A stretch of 64,000 bases of DNA from Microbacterium ureisolvens (GTDB lineage Bacteria; Actinomycetota; Actinomycetes; Actinomycetales; Microbacteriaceae): assembly GCF_015278315.1 (NCBI RefSeq), contig NZ_JADIJE010000015.1:1-64000 (forward strand). Reading direction: 5' to 3'. The position numbers and the translations under genes were made by a program. The notes below the pieces were generated by a model. That model was not told the origin of the DNA. It searched no databases and saw only the letters and a list, made by a program, of their open reading frames with translations. Of the stretch, positions 49,786 through 58,262 are shown piece by piece. Position 1 is the stretch's first letter. Every line of letters starts with the position of its first letter.

Positions 49786-50750
49786 TGTCGGCGTCGACGC
49801 TGACGGCTCCGCCGCCGGCCCCGCCGGCCGACCGCTTGCGGGCGCGCCGGCGGGCCCGACGGCGGTACGTCGGCTCGGCGCTGCTGTTCCTCAGTCCTTG
49901 GCTGATCGGCTTCGGGGTGTTCACCGCCTGGCCGCTCATCTACAGCGTCTACCTGTCGCTCACGGACTACGACGTCATCAACAATCCCGAGTTCGTCGGC
50001 ATGGACAACTACGTCCAGCTGTTCGAGGACCCGAAGATCGCGCTCGCCCTGGGCAACACCCTCATCTTCACGGCGGTGCAGGTGCCCCTGTACGTGCTGG
50101 TGTCGCTCGTGCTGGCGCTTCTGCTGAACAAGGCCGGACGCAGCGCGGGCTTCTTCCGCACGATCTTCTTCCTGCCGAAGATGACCCCGCCGGTGGCCGT
50201 CGGGATCCTGTTCCTGCTGCTGTTCAACGGTCAGAACGGCCTGTTCAACACGGTGCTGGGCTGGTTCGGCATCGACGGGCCGTCGTGGACGACGGATGCC
50301 GCGTGGGTGAAGCCTGGTCTCATCATCATGAGCCTGTGGACGGTCGGCGCCTCGGTCATCATCCTCCTCGCGGCGCTCCAGGCGGTGCCCGACGAGCTCT
50401 ACGATTCGGCGCGGATGGACGGAGCCGGATTCTGGCGTCAGTCGCTGTCGGTCACCGTCCCGATGATCAGCCCTGCTCTGTTCTTCATCGTCGTGGTCAA
50501 CACCATCGCCGGGCTGCAGACCTTCGATGAGGCGTATACGGCATTCTTCGGCGCGGGCAATACGACCTACAGCAACGACGCGGCGCTGTTCTACGTGATC
50601 TATCTGTTCCAGCAGGCGTTCGAGTTCCTCCACATGGGCTACGCGTCGGCGATGGCCTGGGTGCTCTTCGCGCTCATCATGGTGGTCACCGTCATCCAGA
50701 TCGTCGTGTCGCGCCGCGTCGTCTACTACGAGGGGGAGGAGCGGTCATGA
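49785..50750 (+). CDS. sugar ABC transporter permease (MalF-like)
   Basis: 321 aa, six helices. It opens with an Ala/Pro/Arg tail, then GSALLFLSPWLIGFGVFTAW and PLIYSVYLSLTDYDVIN; EAA loop ELYDSARMDGAGFWRQSLSV, then TIAGLQTFDEAYTAF. Typical of the first permease in family-1 sugar importers. The ATG at 49785 shares its A with the binding-protein stop; the 3' end overlaps the next permease by ATGA. Confidence 0.92.
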   Translation: MSASTLTAPPPAPPADRLRARRRARRRYVGSALLFLSPWLIGFGVFTAWPLIYSVYLSLTDYDVINNPEFVGMDNYVQLFEDPKIALALGNTLIFTAVQVPLYVLVSLVLALLLNKAGRSAGFFRTIFFLPKMTPPVAVGILFLLLFNGQNGLFNTVLGWFGIDGPSWTTDAAWVKPGLIIMSLWTVGASVIILLAALQAVPDELYDSARMDGAGFWRQSLSVTVPMISPALFFIVVVNTIAGLQTFDEAYTAFFGAGNTTYSNDAALFYVIYLFQQAFEFLHMGYASAMAWVLFALIMVVTVIQIVVSRRVVYYEGEERS

Positions 50751-51730
50751 GCAGGGTGCTGCCGCCCGGCCAGTCCACTCCCGAGGAGATGGGCGCCCGT
50801 CACCCCAGCGGGCCGATCGACACCGCCGAGTCCGGCTCGCGCGCGACGGGGGCCGTCGAAGCCGGGAGAGGCCCGGCCTCCACGGCCGGGCGTGCCCGGC
50901 GTCGGCGGCGCGTGCGCACCGCGCTCGTCATCACGGCGCTCTCGCTGCTCGCGGTGGTCTTCGCCTACCCCTTCGTATGGCTGGTCAGCGCCTCGTTCAA
51001 GCCGCGCAGCGAGGTCTTCGACAACAAGCTGATTCCCGAGACCTTCACGCTGGACAACTACGTGCAGGTGTGGGAGACGGCGCCGCTCGCGCTGTGGCTG
51101 TGGAACACGCTGCTGGTCACGGTGCTCGCCGCGACGACTGTGACGCTGTCCAGCGCGATGGTGGCGTGGGGCTTCTCCTACTTCCGCTTCCGCGGACGCG
51201 GAGCCCTGTTCGGCGTCGTGCTGGCCACGATGATGCTGCCGGGCGCCGTGACGATGATCCCGACGTTCCTGATCTGGAACGCCCTCGGTTTCGTGGGCAC
51301 GCTCGTCCCGCTGTGGGCGGGCAATCTCTTCGGCAGCGCCTTCTACATCTTCCTGCTGCGGCAGTTCATGCTGGGCCTCCCGCGCGAGTTCTTCGAAGCG
51401 GCACGCGTGGACGGGGCGTCCAACTGGCAGATCTTCTGGCGGATCGCGCTGCCGCTCAGCAAGCCCGCGCTCGCGGTCACCTTCGTGTTCGAGGTGCAGG
51501 CGGTGTGGACCGACCTCATGCGGGCGCTCATCTACCTGCGCGACTCGTCGGATTTCACCGTGCCGCGAGGGCTCAAGTCGCTCGTGGACGCCTTCGGATT
51601 CGGCGGCGAATGGCACTGGGAGCTCATCGTCACGGCGAGCGTCATCGCGACGGTCCCGATGATCATCGTGTTCTTCGTCGCCCAGCGGCAGATCATCCAC
51701 GGGATCAGCGCGGGCGGGGTGAAGGGCTGA
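50747..51730 (+). CDS. sugar ABC transporter permease (MalG-like)
   Basis: 327 aa, six helices after a 55-residue charged N-terminal tail. AYPFVWLVSASFKPRSEVF and FTLDNYVQVWETAPL are the family start; EAA loop REFFEAARVDGASNWQIFWR, then LPLSKPALAV. The C-terminus has QRQIIHGISAGGVKG, diagnostic for MalG-type permeases. Coupled to the preceding permease by ATGA; the operon ends here. Confidence 0.93.
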   Translation: MSRVLPPGQSTPEEMGARHPSGPIDTAESGSRATGAVEAGRGPASTAGRARRRRRVRTALVITALSLLAVVFAYPFVWLVSASFKPRSEVFDNKLIPETFTLDNYVQVWETAPLALWLWNTLLVTVLAATTVTLSSAMVAWGFSYFRFRGRGALFGVVLATMMLPGAVTMIPTFLIWNALGFVGTLVPLWAGNLFGSAFYIFLLRQFMLGLPREFFEAARVDGASNWQIFWRIALPLSKPALAVTFVFEVQAVWTDLMRALIYLRDSSDFTVPRGLKSLVDAFGFGGEWHWELIVTASVIATVPMIIVFFVAQRQIIHGISAGGVKG

Positions 51731-51750
51731 CCGGGCGCCGGTCAGCCCTC

Positions 51751-52089
51751 TCAGCCGACGAGGTCGTGCTCGTCCTCGTGCTCGACGTGCGGCATGGCGG
51801 GTTCGGGCACCAGATACAGTCCGGCCGGCGAGTTCGCCGTATGGGCCAGCGCGTCGATCCATGCCGGATTCAGCTGCGGCTTGCGGCTGCCGTAGAACTT
51901 GTAGACCAGCGAGCATCGGGGATGCACCCAGATCGTCGTGCGTCCGTCGCCGATGCTCGCATCGTCGCGCCACGTGAAGTGGAACGGCTCTCCCCGCCTG
52001 AGTTTCGTGCCGATCACCAACTGCAGGTGAGCGAGCGTCCTGTCGTCGAAATCGACCTTGACAGCCCCTTCATAGATCAGCTTGCCCAT
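51751..52089 (-). CDS. small conserved Microbacteriaceae protein (DUF7882-like)
   Basis: 112 aa, function unknown. It opens GKLIYEGAVKVDFDDRTLAH, followed by LQLVIGTKLRRGEPFHFTWR, SIGDGRTTIWVHPRCSLVYK and FYGSRKPQLNPAWIDALAHT, a family I associate with Microbacteriaceae hypothetical proteins often found beside ABC or stress genes. No signal peptide. GGAGG lies before the ATG at 52089. A CTTGACA element lies about 115 bp upstream. Convergent with the sugar operon, 20 bp apart. Confidence 0.75.
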   Translation of the reverse strand: MGKLIYEGAVKVDFDDRTLAHLQLVIGTKLRRGEPFHFTWRDDASIGDGRTTIWVHPRCSLVYKFYGSRKPQLNPAWIDALAHTANSPAGLYLVPEPAMPHVEHEDEHDLVG

Positions 52090-52273
52090 GGTGGGCCTCC
52101 GTCCGAAGACTGCCGGCGTCCGGCGCGGTTGGGGGTCGCAACGAGGCGGACGTCGATCAGGCTCCGTGTCCATGGTCCTCCCAGGGACGGTGCCTGGCTA
52201 GGGCTTGACACCCGGTTCAGCGGGCCTGCTGTCCGTGGATCCCCCCTCTCCTGCGCTGACGGAAGGTGGCTCG

Positions 52274-52954
52274 TCACTCGCTCGACACGGACGACTCGTG
52301 GTGCGGTGCTCCGACGGGCTTGGACTCGCTCGAGCCGCGCTGGCGGAGGAAGATCGACAGCGCGATCATCGCCCCGACGGCGAGGAACTCCGACTGCCAG
52401 TTTTGCAGCGTCCGGTTCCAGAAGTCCGGTGTGCCGACGTACTGGATCCAGGTGATCGCGGGCTGCCCGTGCTCGGCGTTCTCGGAATTCATGACCACGG
52501 TGCCGGCCAGCGACTGCGCCAGCCACGAGAGCACGAACACGGCGCCCATCACGAGCAGCAGCGAGTTGGAGAAGATCGTCTGCCGGATGCCGCGCGCACG
52601 GGCCCACGAGGGCGAATCCGCCCGGGCGTGCTCTCCGACCAGCTGCTCCTCATCCGTGCCCGGTCCTTCATCGCCGGGCTTCTTGGACTCCGGGGACCCC
52701 CGCTGGACGAGCCAGATGGTCGCCGCGATGAACAGGAAGAACTGCAGGAACTCCGACTGCCAGTTCTCGGCGACGTCCACGACGAACTCGGACGAGCCGA
52801 TGAAGGCGAGGAAGCTCTCGGCGGCCTGGCCGTGCTGCTGGAGTCGCTCGTTGTTCTCGAGCCACCCGGCGACGGACTGTCCGGCCAGGGCGAGCACGAA
52901 CAGGGCGCCGAACAGGAAGCTGAGGGCGTTGTCGCGAAGCGGGCGCATCGTCAT
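52274..52954 (-). CDS. DUF6766-like membrane protein, internally duplicated
   Basis: 226 aa built from two similar halves. Each half has a hydrophobic start (SFLFGALFVLALAGQSVAGW; LLVMGAVFVLSWLAQSLAGT), an HGQ motif, a Gly-plus-aromatic segment, NWQSEFLQ/NWQSEFLA, a second helix and QRGSPESK/QRGSSESK. So it probably folds as a duplicated two-helix unit. Function unknown. The ATG at 52954 is chosen because it overlaps the stop of the upstream 41-aa gene by ATGA; ATG 52948 is the alternative. Confidence 0.8.
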   Translation of the reverse strand: MTMRPLRDNALSFLFGALFVLALAGQSVAGWLENNERLQQHGQAAESFLAFIGSSEFVVDVAENWQSEFLQFFLFIAATIWLVQRGSPESKKPGDEGPGTDEEQLVGEHARADSPSWARARGIRQTIFSNSLLLVMGAVFVLSWLAQSLAGTVVMNSENAEHGQPAITWIQYVGTPDFWNRTLQNWQSEFLAVGAMIALSIFLRQRGSSESKPVGAPHHESSVSSE

Positions 52955-53076
52955 CGCCCCATCAACGGGATCGCGATCATGTACGCCAGGCCCGCCGCGA
53001 GCACCGCGATCCATGACCAGAACACGACCGCCTCGCCCCGGCGGGCGCCTTCCTCTTCCGGAGTGAAATCCACCAT
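52951..53076 (-). CDS. 41-aa single-helix membrane peptide
   Basis: A short ORF easily missed: VDFTPEEEGARRGEAVVFWS then WIAVLAAGLAYMIAIPLMG. An acidic head is followed by one transmembrane helix. GGGAG lies 6 nt before the ATG at 53076, and the ORF overlaps the DUF6766-like gene by ATGA, both strong signs of real translation. Likely a partner of that membrane protein. Confidence 0.7.
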   Translation of the reverse strand: MVDFTPEEEGARRGEAVVFWSWIAVLAAGLAYMIAIPLMGR

Positions 53077-53147
53077 CTCGATCTCCCTTCGTCCCGTGCG
53101 GCTCGGTCGACGACATGCTGGCCACCACCTGCCGCGGCGGAAAGGTG

Positions 53148-53154
53148 CTTGACA
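53148..53154. promoter_or_regulatory. CTTGACA element shared by small-protein genes
   Basis: CTTGACA (TGTCAAG on the minus strand) also occurs at 48237-48243 and 52204-52210, each time upstream of a minus-strand small-protein gene. At 48237 it doubles as a plus-strand -35. Role uncertain. Confidence 0.3.
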
Positions 53155-53293
53155 GACGAACGTCGATCGGTCACGGCCAGGGCAGGTCCACCCGCGGATG
53201 CCTTCGATCCGCCCACCCCCTTTCCCCGCGACGGGCGCGGGGTTAGCGTCGAGGGGGCGGGGAGACCGGCGGGAGTCGGACGGAGGAGCCGCA

Positions 53294-53512
53294 ATGGCAC
53301 ACATCGAAGTGCTCTACGGGAGTCAGACATTCACGATCGTCGACCGCACCATCGACGACGTGCAGAGCCACATCGACGCCGTCCTGGCCACCGGCACCTC
53401 GGGATGGATCTCGGCCTTCGACGGCCACGGGCCACGTGCCCCCGTCCGCCTTCTCGTCACCGCCGGCGTGCCCATCGCCCTGACCTTCGTCCCCTCGGAC
53501 GACGAGCTCTGA
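53294..53512 (+). CDS. small conserved protein, paralogue of the 47915 gene
   Basis: 72 aa of unknown function: AHIEVLYGSQTFTIVDRTID, then DAVLATGTSGWISAFDGHGP and VRLLVTAGVPIALTFVPSDD. The overall pattern matches the 88-aa protein encoded at 47915-48181. CGGAGGAG lies upstream of the ATG; a TAGCGT -10 box is at 53244-53249. A strong hairpin follows 16 bp after the stop. Confidence 0.8.
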   Translation: MAHIEVLYGSQTFTIVDRTIDDVQSHIDAVLATGTSGWISAFDGHGPRAPVRLLVTAGVPIALTFVPSDDEL

Positions 53513-53527
53513 AGCATCGGCGAAGCG

Positions 53528-53557
53528 ACAAGGCCGGCTCTTGCGAGCCGGCCTTGT
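53528..53557. terminator. hairpin terminator between small protein gene and tRNA-Arg
   Basis: Perfect 13-bp stem ACAAGGCCGGCTC / GAGCCGGCCTTGT, 4-nt loop TTGC. Serves the plus-strand gene and possibly the minus-strand tRNA. Confidence 0.85.
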
Positions 53558-53564
53558 CGTGTTG

Positions 53565-53637
53565 CGCCCCCGACAGGAATCGAACCTGCGACCTTTGGTA
53601 CCGGAAACCAACGCTCTATCCCCTGAGCTACGGAGGC
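53565..53637 (-). tRNA. tRNA-Arg (anticodon CCG)
   Basis: 73-nt cloverleaf on the minus strand. Acceptor GCCTCCG pairs with CGGGGGC (one G-T), the D stem is GCTC/GAGC, the anticodon stem TTGGT/ACCAA encloses TTCCGGT with anticodon CCG (reads CGG), and the T arm is GCAGGTTCGAATCCTGT. The CCA end is not encoded. argS lies 2 kb away. Confidence 0.95.
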
Positions 53638-53681
53638 GTGCCGATCGAGATTACCACCCTCGGCGGGGTGCGCCCGCCAGG

Positions 53682-54509
53682 TCAGGGGATGGCGGGGGTG
53701 CCGTCGTGCGGGGCGTCGGCGACGATGGCCGGCTGCCCCTCGAGCCGCTCGACGGCACGCGCGACCCTGTCGGCGAGGTAGGCATGGCCCGCGGTCGACG
53801 GGTGGTCACGGCCGACCGGGCCGGTGTCGATGACGTCGAGGTAGTTCGCCGTCGTGATCCAGTCCTCGGCGATGGGGGAGATGTACCACCAGCCGCGCGC
53901 GGCGGCCAGCGCGCTCAGCTCGGCGTCGATCTCCCTCGTCGCGCTCTGCACGGGGAGCACCTGCGGAGACGGGCCCAGGATCACGATGTCGGCGTCGGGA
54001 TAGGTGGAGGCGAGCGCATCCCACGCGGCGGTGACCGCCTCCCGGTATCCGGCCGGGTACAGCTTGCGGTCGTTGATCGAACCCTCGACGAGGATCAGGT
54101 CCGGCGCGAGGGCCGGGTCCAGCGCCGCGATCCGCTCGCCATAGGACGGTCCGTCGAGGCCGGGCTTGAGGTAGCCGCTGCCGCGGACTCCGTCCACGAT
54201 CGTCTCGACGCCCAGCTGGCCGGCCAGCAGGTACGCGAATCCGAGGGTCGGCACGTTCGCCGCCGAGCCGTACACCCACGAGTCGCCGAAGACGAGCACG
54301 CGCGCACCCTCTTCGAGCGCCAGCGGAGCGGGAGGGACGGATGCCGCGGCCTGCGCCTCGCCTTCCGCCGCAGCGACCGGGCGCACCGGCTCGGACGGGG
54401 CTCCCCAGGGCCGGAGGACCGCCACCGTGCACACCGCGGCGACGGCCAGCGCGGCGGCCAGCAGGGGAAGCCAGAGCCGCTGTGCGCGGGTGCGGCCGGG
54501 CGCGTGCAT
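53682..54509 (-). CDS. SGNH/GDSL-type esterase, membrane-anchored
   Basis: 275 aa. N-terminal uncleaved signal/anchor helix (WLPLLAAALAVAAVCTVAVL), an Ala/Glu linker, then the SGNH core: VLVFGDSWVYGSAANVPTLG (catalytic Ser), RGSGYLKPGLDG, ILVEGSINDRKLYPAGY (block III Asn) and VGRDHPSTAGHAYLADRV (catalytic Asp-His). An extracytoplasmic deacylase or esterase acting on envelope glycans is plausible. The ATG at 54509 is 6 nt from TACCCT, so leaderless; ATG 54527 would add six residues. Confidence 0.88.
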   Translation of the reverse strand: MHAPGRTRAQRLWLPLLAAALAVAAVCTVAVLRPWGAPSEPVRPVAAAEGEAQAAASVPPAPLALEEGARVLVFGDSWVYGSAANVPTLGFAYLLAGQLGVETIVDGVRGSGYLKPGLDGPSYGERIAALDPALAPDLILVEGSINDRKLYPAGYREAVTAAWDALASTYPDADIVILGPSPQVLPVQSATREIDAELSALAAARGWWYISPIAEDWITTANYLDVIDTGPVGRDHPSTAGHAYLADRVARAVERLEGQPAIVADAPHDGTPAIP

Positions 54510-54515
54510 GAGAAG

Positions 54516-54521
54516 AGGGTA
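54516..54521 (-). promoter_or_regulatory. -10 box TACCCT of the SGNH gene
   Basis: On the minus strand TACCCT, 6 nt, ATG at 54509. Confidence 0.45.
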
Positions 54522-54670
54522 AGTCATCTCCCGCCGACCTCCGCACGCGGGGTGCGATCTGGGGAAAAGCAGGGGTCGATCCTGAGCTTCGAGGGCGCTT
54601 CCAGCACACTCACGGCGGCCGCCGGGCAAGACCGCACGGACCGGTGCCGACGGCATGCGAGGATACTTCG

Positions 54671-55513
54671 GTGCAACGCGTCGTGACCGCTGAGATGGAC
54701 CTCGAATTGGGGGCATCCGTCGACCTCATCTTCCAGATCGCGGCCGCTCAGGCGGTGCCGATCTCGAATGAGCAGCTGACCTTCACTCAGGGCGATCGCG
54801 TCTACACGCCGACCGAGATCGTCGACCAGTCCGGGAGCCGGCTGCACCGCCTCACGGGCGAGCCCGGCCGGCTCGAGATCCGGTACGAGGCGACCGTCGA
54901 CGGGCAGGCATCATCCAGCCGCACGAGCGACCTCGAGGCCATCACCTACCTGCGCCCGAGCCGGTACGCGCAGTCCGACGAAGTGTTCCAGCAGGCGCGC
55001 CGGCAGTTCAAGGGGCTGTCGGGCCACGACCTGATCGCGGCGGTCTCGGAGTTCGTCTCCACCAGCACCACCTACACGCCCGGCCTCAGCCAGGGGACCG
55101 ACAGCGCCGTGACGACGCTCATGACCGGTCAGGGGGTGTGCCGCGACTACGCGCACGTCGTCATCGCCCTCCTGCGGGCGATGGACATGCCGGCCCGCTA
55201 CGCGGCCTGCTTCGCGCCCGGCCTGCGTCCCATGGACTTCCATGCCGTCGCCGAGGCCTACCTCGACGGCGCCTGGTACGTGATCGACGCGACCCGCCTC
55301 GCCAACCGCAACTCGCTGGTGCGCATCGCGACGGGCCGCGATGCCGCCGACTGCGCGTTCCTCAGCTACCACGGCGGCTACGTGGGGCTCCAGCGTCTGC
55401 GCGTGGACGCGTGGGTCGTCCCGGAGGCGGCGACGCTGGACGGCCTCGAGACGCTGCCCGCGGCATCCGATCCCGCCGCCGACGACTTCGGCGCACTGGT
55501 GCAGATCTCCTGA
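54671..55513 (+). CDS. transglutaminase-like (cysteine protease fold) protein
   Basis: 280 aa cytosolic protein. The N-terminal beta domain (VVTAEMDLELGASVDLIFQI, then RLEIRYEATVDGQ) is followed by the transglutaminase-like core: TTLMTGQGVCRDYAHVVIAL with the catalytic Cys, MDFHAVAEAYLDGAWYVIDA with His and Asp. Bacterial relatives are typically peptidases or of unknown activity rather than crosslinkers. No signal peptide. The GTG at 54671 has GAGGAT 6 nt upstream and no Shine-Dalgarno. Confidence 0.88.
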   Translation: MQRVVTAEMDLELGASVDLIFQIAAAQAVPISNEQLTFTQGDRVYTPTEIVDQSGSRLHRLTGEPGRLEIRYEATVDGQASSSRTSDLEAITYLRPSRYAQSDEVFQQARRQFKGLSGHDLIAAVSEFVSTSTTYTPGLSQGTDSAVTTLMTGQGVCRDYAHVVIALLRAMDMPARYAACFAPGLRPMDFHAVAEAYLDGAWYVIDATRLANRNSLVRIATGRDAADCAFLSYHGGYVGLQRLRVDAWVVPEAATLDGLETLPAASDPAADDFGALVQIS

Positions 55514-55595
55514 GCCGGGCCTCGCGCAGCCGAGGTGCGCGTGGGGACGCGTCGCGGCCACAGGCGTCGATGCGAAACGCCCAGGACCGGGCGAA

Positions 55596-55601
55596 TAGAC
55601 T
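55596..55601 (+). promoter_or_regulatory. -10 box TAGACT of argS
   Basis: TAGACT, 9 nt, ATG at 55611; implies a 5' leader of only 2-3 nt. Confidence 0.5.
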
Positions 55602-55610
55602 GGGCCGGTT

Positions 55611-57275
55611 ATGAATCCCGAAGCCCTCTCCGCCGCCCTTCTCGCCGTCATCGCTCCGCTCGCGGAGGCCCGACGACCCGGCGCGGCCGAGGGGCTGACC
55701 GCGACCGACCTGCCGCTCGAGCGGCCGAAGAACCGCGAGCACGGCGACTGGGCGTCCAACGCGGCGATGAAGCTCGCGAAGGCGGTCGGGGCCAACCCCC
55801 GCGAGTTCGCGGCCGAGATCGCCGCCGGGCTCGCCGACGTCGACGGCATCGCGGAGGTCGAGGTCGCCGGCCCCGGCTTCATCAACATCCGGCTGGACGC
55901 CGCCGCAGCAGGAGCGCTCGCGAAGGTCATCGTCGACGCCGGCGCGTCGTTCGGCACGAACGACAGCCGCGCCGACGAGGTGATCAATCTCGAGTTCGTG
56001 TCGGCCAACCCCACCGGGCCCGTACACCTGGGCGGCACGAGGTGGGCGGCCGTCGGCGACTCGCTGGCGCGCATCCTGACCTCGCAGGGGGCAGCCGTCA
56101 CGCGTGAGTACTACTTCAACGACCACGGCGCGCAGATCGACCGGTTCGCCAAGAGCCTCGTCGCCGCGCATGAGGGTCGCCCGACCCCGGAGGACGGCTA
56201 CGGCGGCGACTACATCGGCGACATCGCCCGCCGCGTGGAGCTCGCATACGAGGGCGACATCGACGCGCTCGACCCCGAGGCCAAGCAGGAGGCGTTCCGC
56301 GAGCTGGGCGTGGGACTCATGTTCGGCGAGATCAAGCAGAGCCTCCACGACTTCGGCGTCGACTTCGACGTCTACTTCCACGAGAACGATCTCCACACGT
56401 CGGGGGCGGTCGGCCATGCCGTGGACCGCCTGCGCGAGCTCGGCCACATCTTCGAGGAGGACGGGGCGGTCTGGCTGCGCAGCACCGAGTTCGGCGACGA
56501 CCGCGATCGCGTCATCATCCGCTCCAACGGCGTGCCCGCCTACTTCTCCGGCGACCTCGCCTACTACCTCGACAAGCGCGAGCGCGGCTTCAACCGCTGC
56601 ATCATCATGCTGGGCGCCGATCACCACGGCTACGTGCAGCGCATGATGGCGATGTGCGCCGCCTTCGGCGACGAGCCGAACGTCAACCTGCAGATCCTCA
56701 TCGGACAGCTCGTGAACCTCGTGAAGGACGGGCAGCCCGTGCGCATGTCCAAGCGCGCCGGCACGATCGTCACGATGGAGGACCTCGTCGAGATCGTCGG
56801 AGTCGATGCCGCTCGGTACGCGCTCACGCGCAGCTCAGCCGACTCCAACCTCGACATCGACCTCGACCTGCTGCAGAAGCGCACCAACGACAACCCCGTC
56901 TTCTACGTGCAGTACGCGCACGCCCGCACGCACAACGTCGGACGCAATGCGCACGCTTCCGGAGTGGACCGCTCCGAGTTCGCACCCGAGCTGCTCACGC
57001 ACGAGACGGAGTCGGCGCTGCTGGGCGCCCTCCAGGAGTTCCCGAGGGTCGTGGCCTTCGCCGCAGAGGTGCGCGAGCCTCACCGCGTCGCGCGTTACCT
57101 CGAGGAGCTCGCGGGACTGTACCACCGCTGGTACGACAACTGCCGTGTGATCCCGCTGGGCGACGAGCCTGTCGAGCCCGTGCACCGCACCCGGCTCTGG
57201 CTCAACGACGCCACCGGTCAGGTGCTCCGCAACGGCCTGGACCTGCTGGGCGTGAGCGCCCCGGAGCGGATGTAG
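55611..57275 (+). CDS. argS: arginyl-tRNA synthetase
   Basis: Class I synthetase charging tRNA-Arg; 554 aa, normal length. N-terminal Add-1 domain to about residue 110, then the HIGH-type motif VSANPTGPVHLGGTRWAAVG, YYFNDHGAQIDRFAKSL, and IIMLGADHHGYVQRMMAM. The KMSKS-like loop is VRMSKRAGTIVTMEDL. The anticodon-binding C-terminal DALR domain ends LNDATGQVLRNGLDLLGVSA. Transcription starts 2-3 nt before the ATG. An LmeA-like gene follows after 2 bp. Confidence 0.97.
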   Translation: MNPEALSAALLAVIAPLAEARRPGAAEGLTATDLPLERPKNREHGDWASNAAMKLAKAVGANPREFAAEIAAGLADVDGIAEVEVAGPGFINIRLDAAAAGALAKVIVDAGASFGTNDSRADEVINLEFVSANPTGPVHLGGTRWAAVGDSLARILTSQGAAVTREYYFNDHGAQIDRFAKSLVAAHEGRPTPEDGYGGDYIGDIARRVELAYEGDIDALDPEAKQEAFRELGVGLMFGEIKQSLHDFGVDFDVYFHENDLHTSGAVGHAVDRLRELGHIFEEDGAVWLRSTEFGDDRDRVIIRSNGVPAYFSGDLAYYLDKRERGFNRCIIMLGADHHGYVQRMMAMCAAFGDEPNVNLQILIGQLVNLVKDGQPVRMSKRAGTIVTMEDLVEIVGVDAARYALTRSSADSNLDIDLDLLQKRTNDNPVFYVQYAHARTHNVGRNAHASGVDRSEFAPELLTHETESALLGALQEFPRVVAFAAEVREPHRVARYLEELAGLYHRWYDNCRVIPLGDEPVEPVHRTRLWLNDATGQVLRNGLDLLGVSAPERM

Positions 57276-57277
57276 TC

Positions 57278-58114
57278 GTGGGCGCCAGCGACACGCTGCC
57301 CACCGAGCCGCTTCCCGACGGGCTCGCGGCCGCACCGGTGCCGCGTCGGCGCCGGCGTGCCTGGCCGTGGATCGTGGCGTTCGCGATCGTGGCGATCCTC
57401 GCGGTCGTCGCGTGGTTCGCGGCCGAGGCGCTTGCGCGGCAGATCGTGACGGGCGTCGTCCGCGACCAGGTGCGCACGCAGCTGTCGCTGCCGGCCGACC
57501 AGCCGATCGACGTCGGCATCGCCGGCGCCGTGATCCCGCAGCTCATCGGCGGCACGTTGGACGAACTCACCGTGTCGTCGCAGGACGCCGCGATCGGCGA
57601 CGGCGAGTCTGATGCGCGCGTGACCGGAGACATGACCGTCGTCGCTCGCGGGGTGCCCGTCCGTGGCGGCGACATCGCCAGCGCCGAGGCCACCATGACC
57701 CTCGACGAGGCGCAGCTGCGTGACCTGATGTCGCACGTCGAGGGGTTCCCGGCAGAGGAGCTCGGTCTGGAGGCACCCGACGTCACGGTCGCCGTCGACC
57801 TGAACGTGTTCGGCGCCACGATTCCTGTCGGTGCCGCGCTTACGCCGTCGGCGGCCGACGGCGACCTCGTGCTGACTCCGGCGTCAGTGCAGCTCGGCGG
57901 GGCCGACGTGTCGGCTGAAGAGTTGCAGGACCGATTCGGCCGGCTCGCCGACGGCCTGCTGCGCGACTGGGATGTCTGCGTCGCCCAGTACCTGCCCTCC
58001 GGCGTGACCCTGACCGGGGTCGCCGTGGACGGCGACGTGCTCGTGGCCGACTTCGACGTCGACGGTGCAATCGCCACCGATCCGGCCCTGCAGGAGAACG
58101 GCACCTGCGCCTGA
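57278..58114 (+). CDS. LmeA-like (DUF2993) phospholipid-binding protein
   Basis: 278 aa. A Pro/Arg-rich cytosolic tail and one helix (WPWIVAFAIVAILAVVAWFA) lead into an extracytoplasmic DUF2993 domain: IDVGIAGAVIPQLIGGTLDE, EATMTLDEAQLRDLMSHVEG and VTVAVDLNVFGATIPVGAAL. Mycobacterial LmeA binds phosphoinositides and supports envelope glycolipid elongation; the same function here is inference. The GTG at 57278 lies 2 bp after the argS stop, so it is probably co-transcribed with argS. Confidence 0.82.
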   Translation: MGASDTLPTEPLPDGLAAAPVPRRRRRAWPWIVAFAIVAILAVVAWFAAEALARQIVTGVVRDQVRTQLSLPADQPIDVGIAGAVIPQLIGGTLDELTVSSQDAAIGDGESDARVTGDMTVVARGVPVRGGDIASAEATMTLDEAQLRDLMSHVEGFPAEELGLEAPDVTVAVDLNVFGATIPVGAALTPSAADGDLVLTPASVQLGGADVSAEELQDRFGRLADGLLRDWDVCVAQYLPSGVTLTGVAVDGDVLVADFDVDGAIATDPALQENGTCA

Positions 58115-58262
58115 GCGCCGCGGAGCGTCACACGGCACGGGGGCGCGGAGTCGTGTGCCCTAGACTTCTAGCACTGCCAGGCGCGTGACCCCTCCGGCCC
58201 GGCACAGCCGCCCCCGGAGTCCCGGACGGCCCCGCGTCGAAGCTCCCACCGATTGGTCCACC

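Noticed and set aside
53565..57275. Functional coupling of tRNA-Arg and argS
   Set aside because: They lie on opposite strands with two unrelated genes between them; proximity alone is not evidence.
58115..58262. Lysine riboswitch before lysA
   Set aside because: Too short and without the conserved L-box elements; the region reads as an open frame continuous with lysA.
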